This document shows, one piece after another, positions 9,501-17,575 of a DNA stretch of 64,000 nt. The position numbers were made by a program, and so were the translations under genes. Numbering within the stretch: the stretch's first letter is position 1; each line of letters opens with the position of its first letter. Origin of the DNA: Terriglobia bacterium (GTDB lineage Bacteria; Acidobacteriota; UBA6911); assembly GCA_020072565.1 (NCBI GenBank), contig JAIQGI010000009.1, forward strand, positions 62,001-126,000, in the 5' to 3' direction. The notes beneath the pieces were generated by a model that saw only the letters and a list, made by a program, of their open reading frames with translations, had not been told where the DNA came from and ran no database searches.

Positions 9501-9957
9501 CCATCGGCAACGGCAGCGTTTGAGGCATGCCGCCCTCCGGCGAGACCGTGAAGAGCTGGGTGTAGCGCGAGTAGCTCTCGCGGCTGGAGCGGAACAGGAT
9601 CTGCGTCCCGTCCGGTGTCCAGCCTTCAAGGTAATCGGCGCCCGGATGGTAGGTGATGCGCTTGGGCACCCCGCCCGTCGCCGGCACTGTGAAAATGTCG
9701 GTGTTACCGTCGTACTCGCCCGAGAACGCGATGTTGTTCCCGTCCGGAGAGAATTGGGCAGCGCTCTCCTGCCCTGATCCGACGGTGAGCCGCGTGGCCA
9801 TGCCGCCCTGGCGGCTCACGGTCCACAAATCACCTGCGTAAGAGAATACGATTTGGGTCTTGTTCATGGCGGGCTTCTGCAGCAGGTGTATGGTCCCCGG
9901 TGCGCCGAACGCCCATATCGCTGCAGTCAAAAGCGCAAACAGAATTCGATATTTCAT
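6598..9957 (-). CDS. Tricorn protease homolog (TolB-like propeller + PDZ + S41 peptidase), secreted
   Basis: 1119 residues with an N-terminal signal peptide (MKYRILFALLTAAIWAFGA). Residues about 20-520 are WD40/TolB-like propeller repeats (FSPDGNNIAFSG, WSPDGMSVAYFSD, WSPDSKHIAF). After a Gly/Arg-rich spacer comes a second propeller part, the C1 helical region, a PDZ domain (GLLGVDYEI...VGDYLLSVNG) and the C2 S41-type catalytic domain. The Tricorn triad maps to His776 (VGHLRGGG), Ser998 (NEFAGSGGD) and Glu1056 (VENKGVAPD). Tricorn relatives degrade oligopeptides; the signal peptide places this one in the periplasm or outside, as is common in Acidobacteriota. Two odd tracts (about residues 555-575 and 660-680) are almost pure Gly/Arg/Ala. 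It is transcribed alone. Confidence 0.93.
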   Translation of the reverse strand: MKYRILFALLTAAIWAFGAPGTIHLLQKPAMNKTQIVFSYAGDLWTVSRQGGMATRLTVGSGQESAAQFSPDGNNIAFSGEYDGNTDIFTVPATGGVPKRITYHPGADYLEGWTPDGTQILFRSSRESYSRYTQLFTVSPEGGMPQTLPLPMAYAGSYSPDMKRMVYQPLDGGQFATDTNNFVSWRRYRGGRASYIWIVDFADLKTEKIPRTDSNDFSPMWIGDKVYFLSDRNGPVTLFRYDPQSKKVDELIKNTWKDIQYATAGPGGIVYEQFGQIHIYDLATQKEHQVPIEMAADLTEVRPHFQNVAREIRDVRISATGVRAVLEAHGEILTIPADKGDIRNLTDSPGVMDRAPSWSPDGMSVAYFSDESGEYALHIKPQTGEGETRKIALAGHSAYYSNPKWSPDSKHIAFNDNQLHLWDVEVASGKVATVDTDTISEGGMDFAWSGDSKWIAYAKSLPNRHHAITIYSLESGTSRQVTDGMSDARHPAFDRDGQYLYFTASTNYGPTQSGLDMTSDEHDVTSSVYLIVLANNVASPLAPESDEEKAVEPGAAPEAGTGAGRGGRGGGAAAAITPPRPVRIDFDRIQQRTITLSIPARSYSSLTAGRAGICYIMEGAGRGAGGGGGSTLSRYDLKARRIEKLADGVASFDLSANGDRMLLRLGGGGGGGGRGGQGAAAGPQYVIVSSSAPVRPGEGSLRLSDVEVYVDPISEWKQMYHEVWRIERSYFYDPNLHGLNVVEAEKEYEKYLDALGSRTDLNYIIHDMISDITVGHLRGGGGNIPSARSVSGGLLGVDYEIANGRYRFKRIFTGESWNPQLQAPLAAPGLNVNVGDYLLSVNGTDLTAKDDVSRLLENTAGKRVILRIGSDATGANAHEITVIPTASESQLRTQAWIEGNRRKVDELSGGKLAYVYMPDTGQGGLTSFTRYYFAQSDKEGAIIDERFNSGGQVADYVIDVLSRPLQGFWSPRYGAIYRTPAAAIFGPKVMIINEFAGSGGDCMPWMFHYNKIGTLVGKRTWGGLVGVGSYPPLMDGGSVTAPSFGFFNPEGQWDVENKGVAPDVEAELDPKAIHDGHDPQLERAVAIAIQQMKDHPAPVPHRPPYPNYNSSKGPASIKK

Positions 9958-10110
9958 GCTCTACCTCCGGCTTTTCCGTGTAGTCAAAAGCTAAAGTAAC
10001 CGGCTATGCTGTTGAAATCTTGGGGCGAGAATAGCATGAGTCAGGACAAATCGTCTGCGGAATTCTCCCGGAGGACCCATGGAACGGCTGGTGGTCGCGG
10101 AATCGACGTC
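9958..10110. promoter_or_regulatory. Upstream region of the Tricorn homolog
   Basis: Short AT-richer stretch directly upstream of the Tricorn start (minus strand). It includes CCGGAGGTAG just before the ATG, which provides the ribosome binding site. No clear promoter hexamers were identified. Confidence 0.35.
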
Positions 10111-10671
10111 TTAGTGGGTTGTAACAGGTAGTGCCACGAGGAAGCGATCGGCTCCGGTTCCCATTTGGCCGGACATAGCAGGCCGATGAGCTTCCAGGGG
10201 CAAGAAAAGGAAGAATCCATCCCCGATGTTATAGGCTGCCGGCTCGTGTGAGACCCTGTGAAACCATTGCTTGTAACCGGCATGTGCGGCCAATGTCATT
10301 CCGATCGAAAGCCCAAAATGCAGGGCACGCCGTCCATAAACTTGCCATGGTCGCGCCGAGGCAGCGGTGCCCGTCCATCGGCAGAAAAGGGGAAGCACTG
10401 CCATGGATGCCAAGAGGATTGGGAGAAATGAAATTCTGAGCGTAACAATCACCGTGGAAAGAACGGCAAGGAGGAAAAGCACCAACACCCTGGGGTGCCG
10501 CAAATAGAGGATGCCGGCCAGGACGAAGGCGGCGAATGCCGTCAGAGACAGACATTCGGTCAACATCATCCGTTCGTGCAGCAGGGCAATTGGCTCGAAC
10601 GCGTATGCCAGCCCGGCGCCTGCAGCGATCCAGAATTTTGCGAATCGCCTCAGCCGGATGGATCGCTGCAA
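10111..10671 (-). pseudogene. Fragment of a GT39/PMT-like polytopic membrane protein
   Basis: 186 codons open. The protein has at least three hydrophobic helices. The segment AYAFEPIALLHERMMLTECLSLTAFAAFVLAGILYL resembles the loop and helices of family-39-type membrane glycosyltransferases (P-x-LL-x-ER-xx-TE-x-L). Those proteins are typically 400-600 residues. The N-terminal catalytic part (first cytoplasmic loop with the Asp pair) is missing, with an in-frame stop just upstream, and the frame ends soon after DGFFLFLPLEAHRP, where intact relatives continue. I therefore call it a fragment truncated at both ends. It could alternatively be a small unrelated membrane protein. Confidence 0.5.
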
Positions 10672-10811
10672 GAATCCTCATGGGGGCGTTGCATCGGCAA
10701 CTCTTCAGGAATGCCGGCCGTCGTGCTGGGGACGCAACGTCTCGAATCCCGGCTCCCGAATGTGGGCGAGCTGCCGGAGAAGGAGCCGGGATTTTTCTAC
10801 CAGGGCACTGG

Positions 10812-11546
10812 TTATTTACGCGCTCTGGGTGGAGCCTCCACTTTTACGATAGGTTGTATTTTATGCTGCGCTGTCTTGTTGAGCTCTTCGGTGATGCCAA
10901 GAAGAAGGACCCTTCCCATCACAGCGTGAATGTCTGCCTTGTATGAGATTGAATCCGCCCCGAGGTACTTGTCCAAAGCGGTATTGAAGTCTGGAGACTC
11001 GTTGATGAATTTCCGCAGGAGATAGCACCCGGCTTCAATGTTCCGATCTGGATCGAAAATGTCCGAGGGCTCCTGGAAGATTCCTTCCTGGAGCAATAAC
11101 TGCTGATTCGCCTCCGGATTGATCTGCATCAACCCCTTTGCATCTTTCTTGCTTATCGCAAACGGATAGAACTGCGATTCAGTTGCCACAACTGCAAGCA
11201 CCAGAATTGGAGACAGATCGTACTTTTCCGAATACTTGATTGCAGACTGTACGATCTCCCGGGATAATCGCGGATACATCCGTTGACTGTTCTGGGTCAC
11301 AAATTTCTGAAATACCTCGACGCTCAAAGTGCTGTGCCGCGAGACACCCGTTGCTTCGAGAGGAACCGGAGGAACAACTGCAGCCTGAATTACCTGGGGG
11401 GTTGGCGTTAACACTCGCCATCCCAGGATCGATGAGAGCACGAGGAGGGTTCCCAATGCATATTTGAAAGTCTTGGCACTGGCGCCAAAATTCAGATTGT
11501 TCCTCAGGATTCTCGGAGTTGCTCTGGATTTTTGGACGTTCTCCAT
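10812..11546 (-). CDS. Lytic transglycosylase (SLT domain), membrane-anchored
   Basis: About 244 residues from the chosen start. A single N-terminal hydrophobic helix (TFKYALGTLLVLSSILGW) anchors or exports it. The SLT/goose-lysozyme-like domain covers about 95-215: catalytic Glu123 in VVATESQFYPFA, then KDAKGLMQINPEA and NIEAGCYLLRKFI, the usual order of SLT motifs. It would cleave peptidoglycan between MurNAc and GlcNAc with formation of 1,6-anhydroMurNAc. The ATG at 11546 is preferred over one 11 codons upstream because GGGAGG sits 5 bases in front of it. The C-terminal ~50 residues are hydrophilic and not recognised. It is transcribed alone, so wall remodelling and macromolecular assembly roles cannot be told apart. 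Confidence 0.88.
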   Translation of the reverse strand: MENVQKSRATPRILRNNLNFGASAKTFKYALGTLLVLSSILGWRVLTPTPQVIQAAVVPPVPLEATGVSRHSTLSVEVFQKFVTQNSQRMYPRLSREIVQSAIKYSEKYDLSPILVLAVVATESQFYPFAISKKDAKGLMQINPEANQQLLLQEGIFQEPSDIFDPDRNIEAGCYLLRKFINESPDFNTALDKYLGADSISYKADIHAVMGRVLLLGITEELNKTAQHKIQPIVKVEAPPRARK

Positions 11547-12128
11547 ATTGCCTCCCATAATGTCTAATGCTGATGGCATGCGCCTTCTTCGCTCCCATCT
11601 ACTGACCGCTGAAGTTCATTCTCTATCCGGGATTGTTCCTGGAGAAACATCCGTGAGCATGGTGCCAGCATCGGACCCTTCCCGAACAGGAAGCCAACTG
11701 AACTCTGCCCCAATAGTAACCCGGCGATGTCCTTCGCACATCGGCCCCCATTGCCGATTTCGTGGCCCAAAACAGCCTGTTGCGCCGGCCTCTCTATAGC
11801 CAAAACTTGCTATTGTCCTGGTCGATGAATTGTCCCTTTGAACACCTATGTTCTTGACCAGCCAGTGAATCCCCTTTATCGGACATTGACCATCATCGGG
11901 CCATTGACCAGCGCAACCCCGTGTGTCCGGAGGAAGAGCTACCTGCTTCTGCACCACGCCACCCGCGCAAGACCAGCAAGGCCAGTGCCGAACGAATTCA
12001 CGCCCTTGATACGATCGAAGAGACAGTCGGGGGAGGAAGCCCAAGCGATGAGGTCCGCTCGATCCCACCTGAAATTGTCTGACAGCGCCGGGCTCCATCC
12101 GCCGATATGTACACTGAGGCGAAGGTCC
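11547..12128. other. Intergenic region without recognised gene
   Basis: About 580 bases between the divergent lytic transglycosylase and response-regulator genes. Frames are open on both strands, but none shows family motifs or a ribosome binding site. An in-frame extension of the response regulator to 11838 is possible but low in protein-like character. Presumably carries both promoters. Confidence 0.4.
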
Positions 12129-12824
12129 ATGAAAAACCAGGCGGTCAAACCTGCAGCATCGGAAGTACGAATAGTGCTTATCAATCAACTGGAACTCTTC
12201 CGAGCCGGCATCCGTTCGCTGCTCCAATCCAGGGAGGGATTCAAGGTCGTCGGCGAGGCGGCGGGCGAGAGCGACGGCATCGAAATCGTCAAACGCGAGC
12301 AGCCGGACGTTACGCTGCTCGGGACGGATGTGAATGAAGGGAATGGGCTGGAGCTGCTACCCAGAATTTTTGCGGCCGCGGAAGCCACCCGGGTCCTGAT
12401 CCTGAGCGACTCAGCAGACCCCGAGCTGCAAAAGAAGGCGATCCGCCTCGGAGCCATCGGCGTGGTTTCAAAAAACAAGCCCGCGAACGTCCTGATCAAA
12501 GCCATCGAGAGGGTTCACGCCGGCGAAGCATGGGTTGACCGCTCCACTATCGCCACCGTCTTGGGCGACTTTTCCCCGGCAAACCGAACCAGAAAGCAGG
12601 ACCCCAAAGAAGCCAAGATCGCCTCGATCACCACGCGCGAGCGAGAAGTAATCCGCCTGGTCGGAGAGGGATTGAACGCCCGGCAGATCGCTGAACGACT
12701 CTTCATCAGCGAAATCACCGTCCATCACCACCTGACGTCCATCTACTCAAAGCTCGAAGTGGCGGGCCGGCTCGAGTTGCTGATCTTCGCCTACCGCAAC
12801 GGCCTTGCTGAAATTCCACGCTGA
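12129..12824 (+). CDS. NarL/LuxR-family regulator with degenerate receiver domain
   Basis: 231 residues. Residues 12-135 are a CheY-like receiver; residues 165-230 are a LuxR-type helix-turn-helix (TTREREVIRLVGEGLNARQIAE..FISEITVHHHLTSIYSKL). In the receiver the acidic pair normally at the end of beta-1 (DD) is Asn19-Gln20 (VLINQLELFRAG). The phospho-acceptor Asp is Gly65 (DVTLLGTDVNEGNG aligns with the usual DVVLLDxxLPxxxG). Ser93 and Lys115 are kept. Ordinary phosphorylation through an Mg-bound Asp therefore looks impossible, and activity is probably set by expression level, dimerisation or a ligand. No histidine kinase lies next to it. Start chosen at the ATG after GCGAAGG, just upstream of the receiver. 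Confidence 0.88.
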   Translation: MKNQAVKPAASEVRIVLINQLELFRAGIRSLLQSREGFKVVGEAAGESDGIEIVKREQPDVTLLGTDVNEGNGLELLPRIFAAAEATRVLILSDSADPELQKKAIRLGAIGVVSKNKPANVLIKAIERVHAGEAWVDRSTIATVLGDFSPANRTRKQDPKEAKIASITTREREVIRLVGEGLNARQIAERLFISEITVHHHLTSIYSKLEVAGRLELLIFAYRNGLAEIPR

Positions 12825-12902
12825 TATTTTGGCGGTTTGTTGCCGATGTCGTAGCCTGCTCATCGGCCGTTGCTGCGGCGCTTTCGGCGTCCTCAGGGTC
12901 CT

Positions 12903-13217
12903 CTACATAATCCCACGCATGGTGAATGCAGCGGCAAACAGGTAAGTGCCGTCAGAAAGTTCCTGCACGCGAATCACGACACCCCGCGTGATAACTGTCG
13001 GCGCGTGGAAAGGCCTGGTGCCGGCACGCGCGAATTGAATGCTGAAACGAAGCCTGTCCCCTGTGCTCAAGATCCTTGGCGCAACGGCGCAGAGCCCGCC
13101 TCCGCTGATGTCCCTGGCAACCGTCTCGAATTCGAACCGATCGCCCTTTCCCTGCTCGCCCCGCACCGCGAGCGAGATTGGCTCATAGAGTCGCAGTGTC
13201 CGCCTTCCTTCGATCAT
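12903..13217 (-). CDS. PilZ-domain protein
   Basis: About 104 residues, a lone PilZ domain. The c-di-GMP signature is visible as RRTLRLYEPIS near the N-terminus (RxxxR) followed by ARDISGGGLCAVAP (D/NxSxxG). This fits a small c-di-GMP receptor that would act by protein contact. A TTG four codons upstream is an alternative start. It lies convergent to the atypical response regulator, 78 bases away. The partner process (motility, exopolysaccharide) is not shown by neighbours. Confidence 0.78.
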   Translation of the reverse strand: MIEGRRTLRLYEPISLAVRGEQGKGDRFEFETVARDISGGGLCAVAPRILSTGDRLRFSIQFARAGTRPFHAPTVITRGVVIRVQELSDGTYLFAAAFTMRGIM

Positions 13218-13415
13218 CGCATTTGCCAATGGTCTGCTTCTTTCTCCGAAATAGTCGATGTTGTCCAGCCGCTGTTTTGGCCAAACCTCAGAAACTGCAA
13301 GACTGCTGATGACTCGCCCACTCAGAATTCAGCCGGACCGGCCGGTCTGCTTCAGATCGGGGTTATTGGCAGGGACCACACACGGAAATCGAATCAAGAA
13401 CCTGGGCAATGCCCC

Positions 13416-13625
13416 TCATACGACTCTCCCACTGGCATGGAATCGCCGGTAGCCGCGCTCCTTGGAAAGGGAGTCGACGCGCTCACGTTCCCTCTTTGTC
13501 AAACGCTTCACCGAACCCGGAACACGCACGGGCGTATGACTCTCATAAAACACCGGAGCATAGCCAATACGCTTGAACCAATCTTCAATGACATCCCGGT
13601 AAGGTTTATCTTCAAAGCTCAGCAT
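13416..13625 (-). CDS. Small basic hypothetical protein
   Basis: 69 residues from the ATG preceded by GGGGAGGAG seven bases upstream, the strongest start signal here; the longer frame to 13694 lacks one. The sequence opens MLSFEDKPYRDVIEDWFKRIGY and ends with a very basic helix (KRLTKRERERVDSLSKERGYRR). No family was recognised. The charge and coiled look of the C-terminal half might suit nucleic-acid or membrane-surface contact, but this is speculation. It sits alone between the PilZ gene and a decayed exported-domain fragment. Confidence 0.45.
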   Translation of the reverse strand: MLSFEDKPYRDVIEDWFKRIGYAPVFYESHTPVRVPGSVKRLTKRERERVDSLSKERGYRRFHASGRVV

Positions 13626-13780
13626 TTTCCGTCTCCTCCCCATCATGGTCCCTCGAAAGCAGAACCAACAGTGATGCCAGTTTACAATCTTCAATACGGC
13701 GCGTCATCGGCATAGGAGCCCTTTTTAGATGGTCCGAAACTGACCCTCGTACGGCCCGGCGCATGGGCAGGATATGCCAT

Positions 13781-14150
13781 TCAGACCGGCATAAATGGCC
13801 CAGGCCTGCTACAGGACCAACGGGCGTGAGTAACAATCTCGAAAGAGAGCTTGTCGTTTGTGAAGTTCAGCTTGGTGAGTGGAATTGTTCCGTCCGGCGT
13901 CTTGAAAAATCCGGCCAGCGTCGCGCCTTCCTGCTTGATCTCCATCTGGACTTGAAGGTCCCCGTCGGTTGACTTCGCAACCGCGTTCCAAAGCCCCACG
14001 ATCGCAGGGGCCGCGGAATTGGCTGCCGCAGCGGGTGCTGCCGCGGGGGCGGCAGATTTCAATTCGACGAAAAACCAGCCTCTGTCGTCCTTCGTCAGGA
14101 ACGGATAGTCCGAACAAGCTGCCGTTTCGGGCGCTTTGGGACAATCCCCG
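13781..14150 (-). pseudogene. Fragment of an exported protein with Ala-rich linker and calycin-like domain
   Basis: Open minus-strand frame without a good start. It reads DYPFLTKDDRGWFFVELK, an Ala/Pro-rich linker, then IVGLWNAVAKSTDGDLQVQMEIKQEGATLAGFF and IPLTKLNFTNDKLSFEI. The last part resembles the small beta-barrel domain (GxW...KQxG..LxG....L....LSF) found attached to many secreted acidobacterial hydrolases. After LSFEI the frame loses family character and stops, so the barrel is cut in half. The upstream boundary is an in-frame stop near 14150. A 20-base word inside this fragment (14104-14123) recurs at 20695-20714. Confidence 0.45.
14104..14123. repeat. Short dispersed repeat, copy 1
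   Basis: GATAGTCCGAACAAGCTGCC, an exact 20-base match to 20695-20714. A third, overlapping match is at 31914-31937. Confidence 0.6.
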
Positions 14151-14357
14151 ATTTATTCATGGCTTCTGACGCGCGCGGCTCCGTAGCTTTCTGCCGCGTC
14201 TTCCTTCACTCACCCGTCCTCTTTTCTATCTTGGGCTGCCGCAGCATGCGGTTCGTCACTGTGATTCTGTCCCGGCACATGAAGCGCAGGGATGAAACAG
14301 CATTTGACTTCAAGTCCCTTTCCTTGTCTTATGGGGTGTCATCTTCATGGAGTTCGC

Positions 14358-15053
14358 ATGGAACCGGAATGCTTTAAAACAGTGGTCGTCACTCCCCATT
14401 TCCTGCGCTCGGCCTGTGAGCTGCCGGATCATCATGACTGCGAGATTTTGAAGGCAATACGGCTTTTTATGGCACATCCGGGCGACGCAGGCCTCCAGCG
14501 CGAGCCTTTGGGCGGCGGCATCCATTCCATGCGGGCCGGCGGCTCCTGCCGGATCCTCTTTGCCGCAGGGCGGGAGATAAAACTGTTGTTCGTGGGCAGC
14601 GACAATGAGGCGCGTCGATTTGCGGAACATGCGTGCGCCGATGCGACCGCCTTTGCTGAGGCTCCGATCGCGTTTCAGCTTCATATCGATTTCTGGCAGG
14701 CCGGGCCGGCGGAAAACTACGAGTCACCGTCCTGCGGTACGCCGGTAAGTGCGGACGATCTCGAAGGGCTCATCCTGCACGCACGCAGGTATCTTCCGCT
14801 GGCTCAACTCCTCTTGAGCCGAGGTCCCGAAGCAGGATCGGTCGATCTCAGCTTTCGTGAAATGGCAGCCGTTTTGGGCCAGGCCCTGCCACAGCCGGCC
14901 GTCACGAGCCCGGCGTGGTGGGCCAACGATAGGACTCATGCGCAGGCGAACGCATGGCTGGCGATCGGCTGGCGGGCAACGGCTCATGAAATCCGGAAAG
15001 AGAAGATCACCTTTGTGCGCAATGCGCGCCGGACTCCAGAATCGCCTGATTGA
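14358..15053 (+). CDS. RelE/ParE-like domain fused to DUF7662-like domain
   Basis: 231 residues. Residues 5-95 read like a RelE/ParE-superfamily toxin: VVTPHFLRSACELPDHHDCEILKAIRLFMAHP, LQREPLGGGIHSMRAGGSCRILFA, IKLLFVGSDNEARRFAEHA, the usual order of helices and the terminal beta-strand with the HDE-like turn (here SDNEARRF). Residues 145-222 match the DUF7662 pattern (LSFREMAAVLG...LP....WWANDRTHAQANAWLAIGWRA.....KITFVR). The fusion puts a probable RNase or gyrase-toxin fold next to a small domain often found in defence or toxin-rich contexts. No antitoxin gene is adjacent. The start has GGAG five bases upstream. Alternative: the N-terminal domain may be a non-toxic relative, since the catalytic residues of RelE are not clearly kept. 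Confidence 0.65.
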   Translation: MEPECFKTVVVTPHFLRSACELPDHHDCEILKAIRLFMAHPGDAGLQREPLGGGIHSMRAGGSCRILFAAGREIKLLFVGSDNEARRFAEHACADATAFAEAPIAFQLHIDFWQAGPAENYESPSCGTPVSADDLEGLILHARRYLPLAQLLLSRGPEAGSVDLSFREMAAVLGQALPQPAVTSPAWWANDRTHAQANAWLAIGWRATAHEIRKEKITFVRNARRTPESPD

Positions 15054-15095
15054 GATTGCGACGGCGATCGCTGGACGCCGGGTCAGAGACGCGGC

Positions 15096-16307
15096 CTATC
15101 GACTTTCCAGGGCTTGCGACAGGTCGAGGATCAAATCTTCAACATCTTCGATTCCCACCGAATACCGGATCAGACCTTCCGGGATGCCCATCGCCTCACG
15201 CTCCTGCGGTGAACATTCCACATGACTCGTCGTTGCGGGCGGCCCGGCGATGGTTTCAACCGCCCCAAGGTTCGCGGCGCGATGCGCGAGTCGCAGTCTC
15301 GGCAGGACGCGCTTCACTGCCTCGAAACCGCCGCGCAGCATAAAGCTGAGCACGCCTCCGAAGCCGCGCATCTGACGCCTGGCGATTTCGTGATTTGCGT
15401 GTGTCTCCAGGCCCGGATAGAAAACGGCTTCGACGGCAGGCTGAGCCTGGAGCCAGCGCGCGATGCGCAGAGCGCTTTCGTTTTGCCGGCGCACGCGCAG
15501 GGGCAGGGTCTTCATGCCCCGGATCAACAGGTATGCGGCCATCGGGTCAAGTGTGGCGCCCGTGATCTCGCGGAAATGAAATATCCGTTCGACCAGCTTG
15601 GCGTCCCCGCACACGGCGCCGCCCATCGCGTCCGCGTGTCCGCCGAGAAACTTGGTGGCGCTGTGGATGACAAGGTCGGCGCCGAGCGACAGGGGGTTCT
15701 GGTTGACGGGAGTGGCAAAGGTGTTGTCGGCCACCACGGTCGCGCCGACCCTGTGCCCGGCCTCGGCCAGGCGAGGGATGTCCATAACCTTGAGTGTCGG
15801 ATTCGTGGGCGATTCCAGATATACGACCCGGCACCCCCGTGCAATCGCCGCCTCGAGTTGTTCGTGATCGGTCGTATCGCACAAATCCACCTCGATTTGA
15901 AAACGGGGCAGAAATTCCAGGAAGATTCTGCTGGTTCCGCCGTAGGTGTCCTTGACGGAAACGACGCGATCCCCGGGCGACAGGAGGGTGAACAGCGTAT
16001 TGCTTATCGCGGCCATTCCGGTCGCAAAACTCGTTGCCGCCTGAGCGCCCTCGAGCGCGCGAATCTTGTTTTCGAAAGCCTGCACGGTGGGATTGGTATT
16101 GCGGCTGTAGATGTGACCCGGCTTGCGTCCCGTGGCCACTTCGATCCAGGTGTCGACATCGGGATAGCCGTAGGCCGCGCTGTAAACCACGGGCACTTGA
16201 GTCGCACCCTGCACGAGGTACTCACGCTCGCCGGCCCACACGGCCTGCGTAGAAAACGAAACCTGTCTACCGGAAAGATTGTCGGGCGATCGTCTCTCGT
16301 CTGCCAT
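15096..16307 (-). CDS. PLP-dependent Cys/Met metabolism enzyme (cystathionine gamma-synthase/lyase family)
   Basis: 403 residues. Full-length Cys_Met_Meta_PP protein: SFSTQAVWAG near the N-terminus, IYSRNTNPTVQAFE (the YSR.xNPT signature), SFATGMAAIS, DTYGGT, YLESPTNPTLKV, VVADNTFATP and the PLP lysine Lys219 in HSATKFLGGHAD. Members cleave or replace the gamma substituent of homocysteine/cysteine precursors in trans-sulfuration. The sequence does not distinguish gamma-synthase, gamma-lyase and O-acetylhomoserine sulfhydrylase. The start at 16307 follows an AGAGGTGG site; a further 30 codons upstream are open but run into repeat-like AT-rich DNA. No sulfur-metabolism neighbours were seen. Confidence 0.9.
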   Translation of the reverse strand: MADERRSPDNLSGRQVSFSTQAVWAGEREYLVQGATQVPVVYSAAYGYPDVDTWIEVATGRKPGHIYSRNTNPTVQAFENKIRALEGAQAATSFATGMAAISNTLFTLLSPGDRVVSVKDTYGGTSRIFLEFLPRFQIEVDLCDTTDHEQLEAAIARGCRVVYLESPTNPTLKVMDIPRLAEAGHRVGATVVADNTFATPVNQNPLSLGADLVIHSATKFLGGHADAMGGAVCGDAKLVERIFHFREITGATLDPMAAYLLIRGMKTLPLRVRRQNESALRIARWLQAQPAVEAVFYPGLETHANHEIARRQMRGFGGVLSFMLRGGFEAVKRVLPRLRLAHRAANLGAVETIAGPPATTSHVECSPQEREAMGIPEGLIRYSVGIEDVEDLILDLSQALESR

Positions 16308-16660
16308 GGGGACCACCTCTTGCCAGCTTACGATTGGACACGAATTCAAACCACGAATGAAAACGAATTCTTGCCACGAATTTGTACCAATTGACACTTT
16401 TTTTCAATGGTTACAACTGTGACGAGCACGGAATCGAAAGGGAGACAGGGTAACCTGGGCACCGAATAATTCGTTCTGGGAGAATGTGAAGTGCCTCGCG
16501 GTCCACAACGTCGTCAGGCAGGTGACAGGGGAAGTCTGTGCGCTCAACGGCAATCCTTGCACTATCGTTGGCCAGGGCCGGGGAAAGTGAACCGCCGCGG
16601 GGATGGAGACCGGTCAGACGAGGGCTGACTTCAGGCATATCGATGCGCGGGAGCACGCCA
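16308..16660. other. Intergenic region with AT-rich short repeats
   Basis: About 350 bases upstream of the trans-sulfuration gene and downstream of the isomerase-like gene. Around 16340-16395 the motif CCACGAAT occurs twice, with GAAAACGAATTC between them. It resembles the CACGAAA words of the palindrome at 59518. No gene is recognised. Confidence 0.4.
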
Positions 16661-17575
16661 CTATTTGATTCGTTCTCCCGCTCTGATTTGTTGTTGCACT
16701 CCCGCGAATTCCCTCAAAAACTGGATACACTTCACGACTTCCGACAAATTGTCTTCCGGGTTGAACTCGTATTCCACGGCAATGTCGCCCTCGAAACCCT
16801 GAGCCGTCAGCTCCTCGAGGCATGCCCGGATCTCCGATGCGCCCGTGCCGAAAGGCACTTCGTGGGCATCGCGCTTGCCGAACTCAGTCATGTCTTTCAA
16901 ATGGACGCACAGAATGCGGCCTTTGAGGATTCTTATGCCGTCGACGGGCCGGATACCCGAACGCGTCCAGTTGCCGGTGTCGACGCATGCACCGATCCGC
17001 CGGTCGCGCCCCTTTAGCAGATCGGCGATGTAACTCGGGTCCCAGAGCCTGTAGCTCGCATCATTGAGCCGCCGTGGGTGGTGATGATAGGCAATGCCGA
17101 TATCATAGACCTTTGCCAGTTTTTCGAAGGTATCGATCGCATCGACAGATTCGGTGATCAGCGTGCGCAGGCCCATCTTTACGGCAAATTCGAATACGCG
17201 CCGCGCCTGAGGTTCGTCCTTCGGAATGTTCACAACACCATAACTGACCGCCAGGATGTCGTGTTGGGCCAGTTTGTGTTTCACTTTGGCAATGATTTCG
17301 TCCGATGCATTGTGGTTCCACAGTACGTCCGGCTCGTCTTTGCTCAACTTCTGATCGGGGTAGAACTCAATGATTCTTCCGCCGGCCTGCGCAGTCTTCT
17401 CGATCGCCTCAAAGACGGTAAACCGATTGAAGGTATTTGCCTGGCACCCCACGGAAAAGCCTTTGGCCGGGTAGACGGCCGGGATAACCTTCTGCGCTCT
17501 CGCAGGCGCCAGGGCCAGGAGTATCGCAAAGTTCAACAGCAGAACTGCGCATTTCGGTGTTGTCTTCATTCCCAT
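16661..17575 (-). CDS. Secreted sugar phosphate isomerase/epimerase-like TIM-barrel protein
   Basis: About 304 residues with a signal peptide (hydrophobic VLLLNFAILLALAPARAQ). The xylose-isomerase-like AP endonuclease 2 fold is suggested by VGCQANTFNRFTVFEAIEKTAQAGGRIIEFYP, GIAYHHHPRR, GACVDTGNWTRSG, VHLKDM and AVEYEF. The metal-binding Glu/His/Asp/Glu positions appear to be kept (IIEF, YHHH, DTGNW, EYE). Exported members of this family are common in Acidobacteriota and Planctomycetes and are usually assigned to sugar or inositol catabolism; the actual substrate is unknown. Two in-frame ATGs (17575 and 17569) compete, and neither has a strong ribosome binding site. Confidence 0.82.
   Translation of the reverse strand: MGMKTTPKCAVLLLNFAILLALAPARAQKVIPAVYPAKGFSVGCQANTFNRFTVFEAIEKTAQAGGRIIEFYPDQKLSKDEPDVLWNHNASDEIIAKVKHKLAQHDILAVSYGVVNIPKDEPQARRVFEFAVKMGLRTLITESVDAIDTFEKLAKVYDIGIAYHHHPRRLNDASYRLWDPSYIADLLKGRDRRIGACVDTGNWTRSGIRPVDGIRILKGRILCVHLKDMTEFGKRDAHEVPFGTGASEIRACLEELTAQGFEGDIAVEYEFNPEDNLSEVVKCIQFLREFAGVQQQIRAGERIK

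Noticed and set aside
15222-16394. Plus-strand frame of 390 codons opposite the trans-sulfuration gene
   Set aside because: Antisense shadow; the minus strand has every PLP-family motif.
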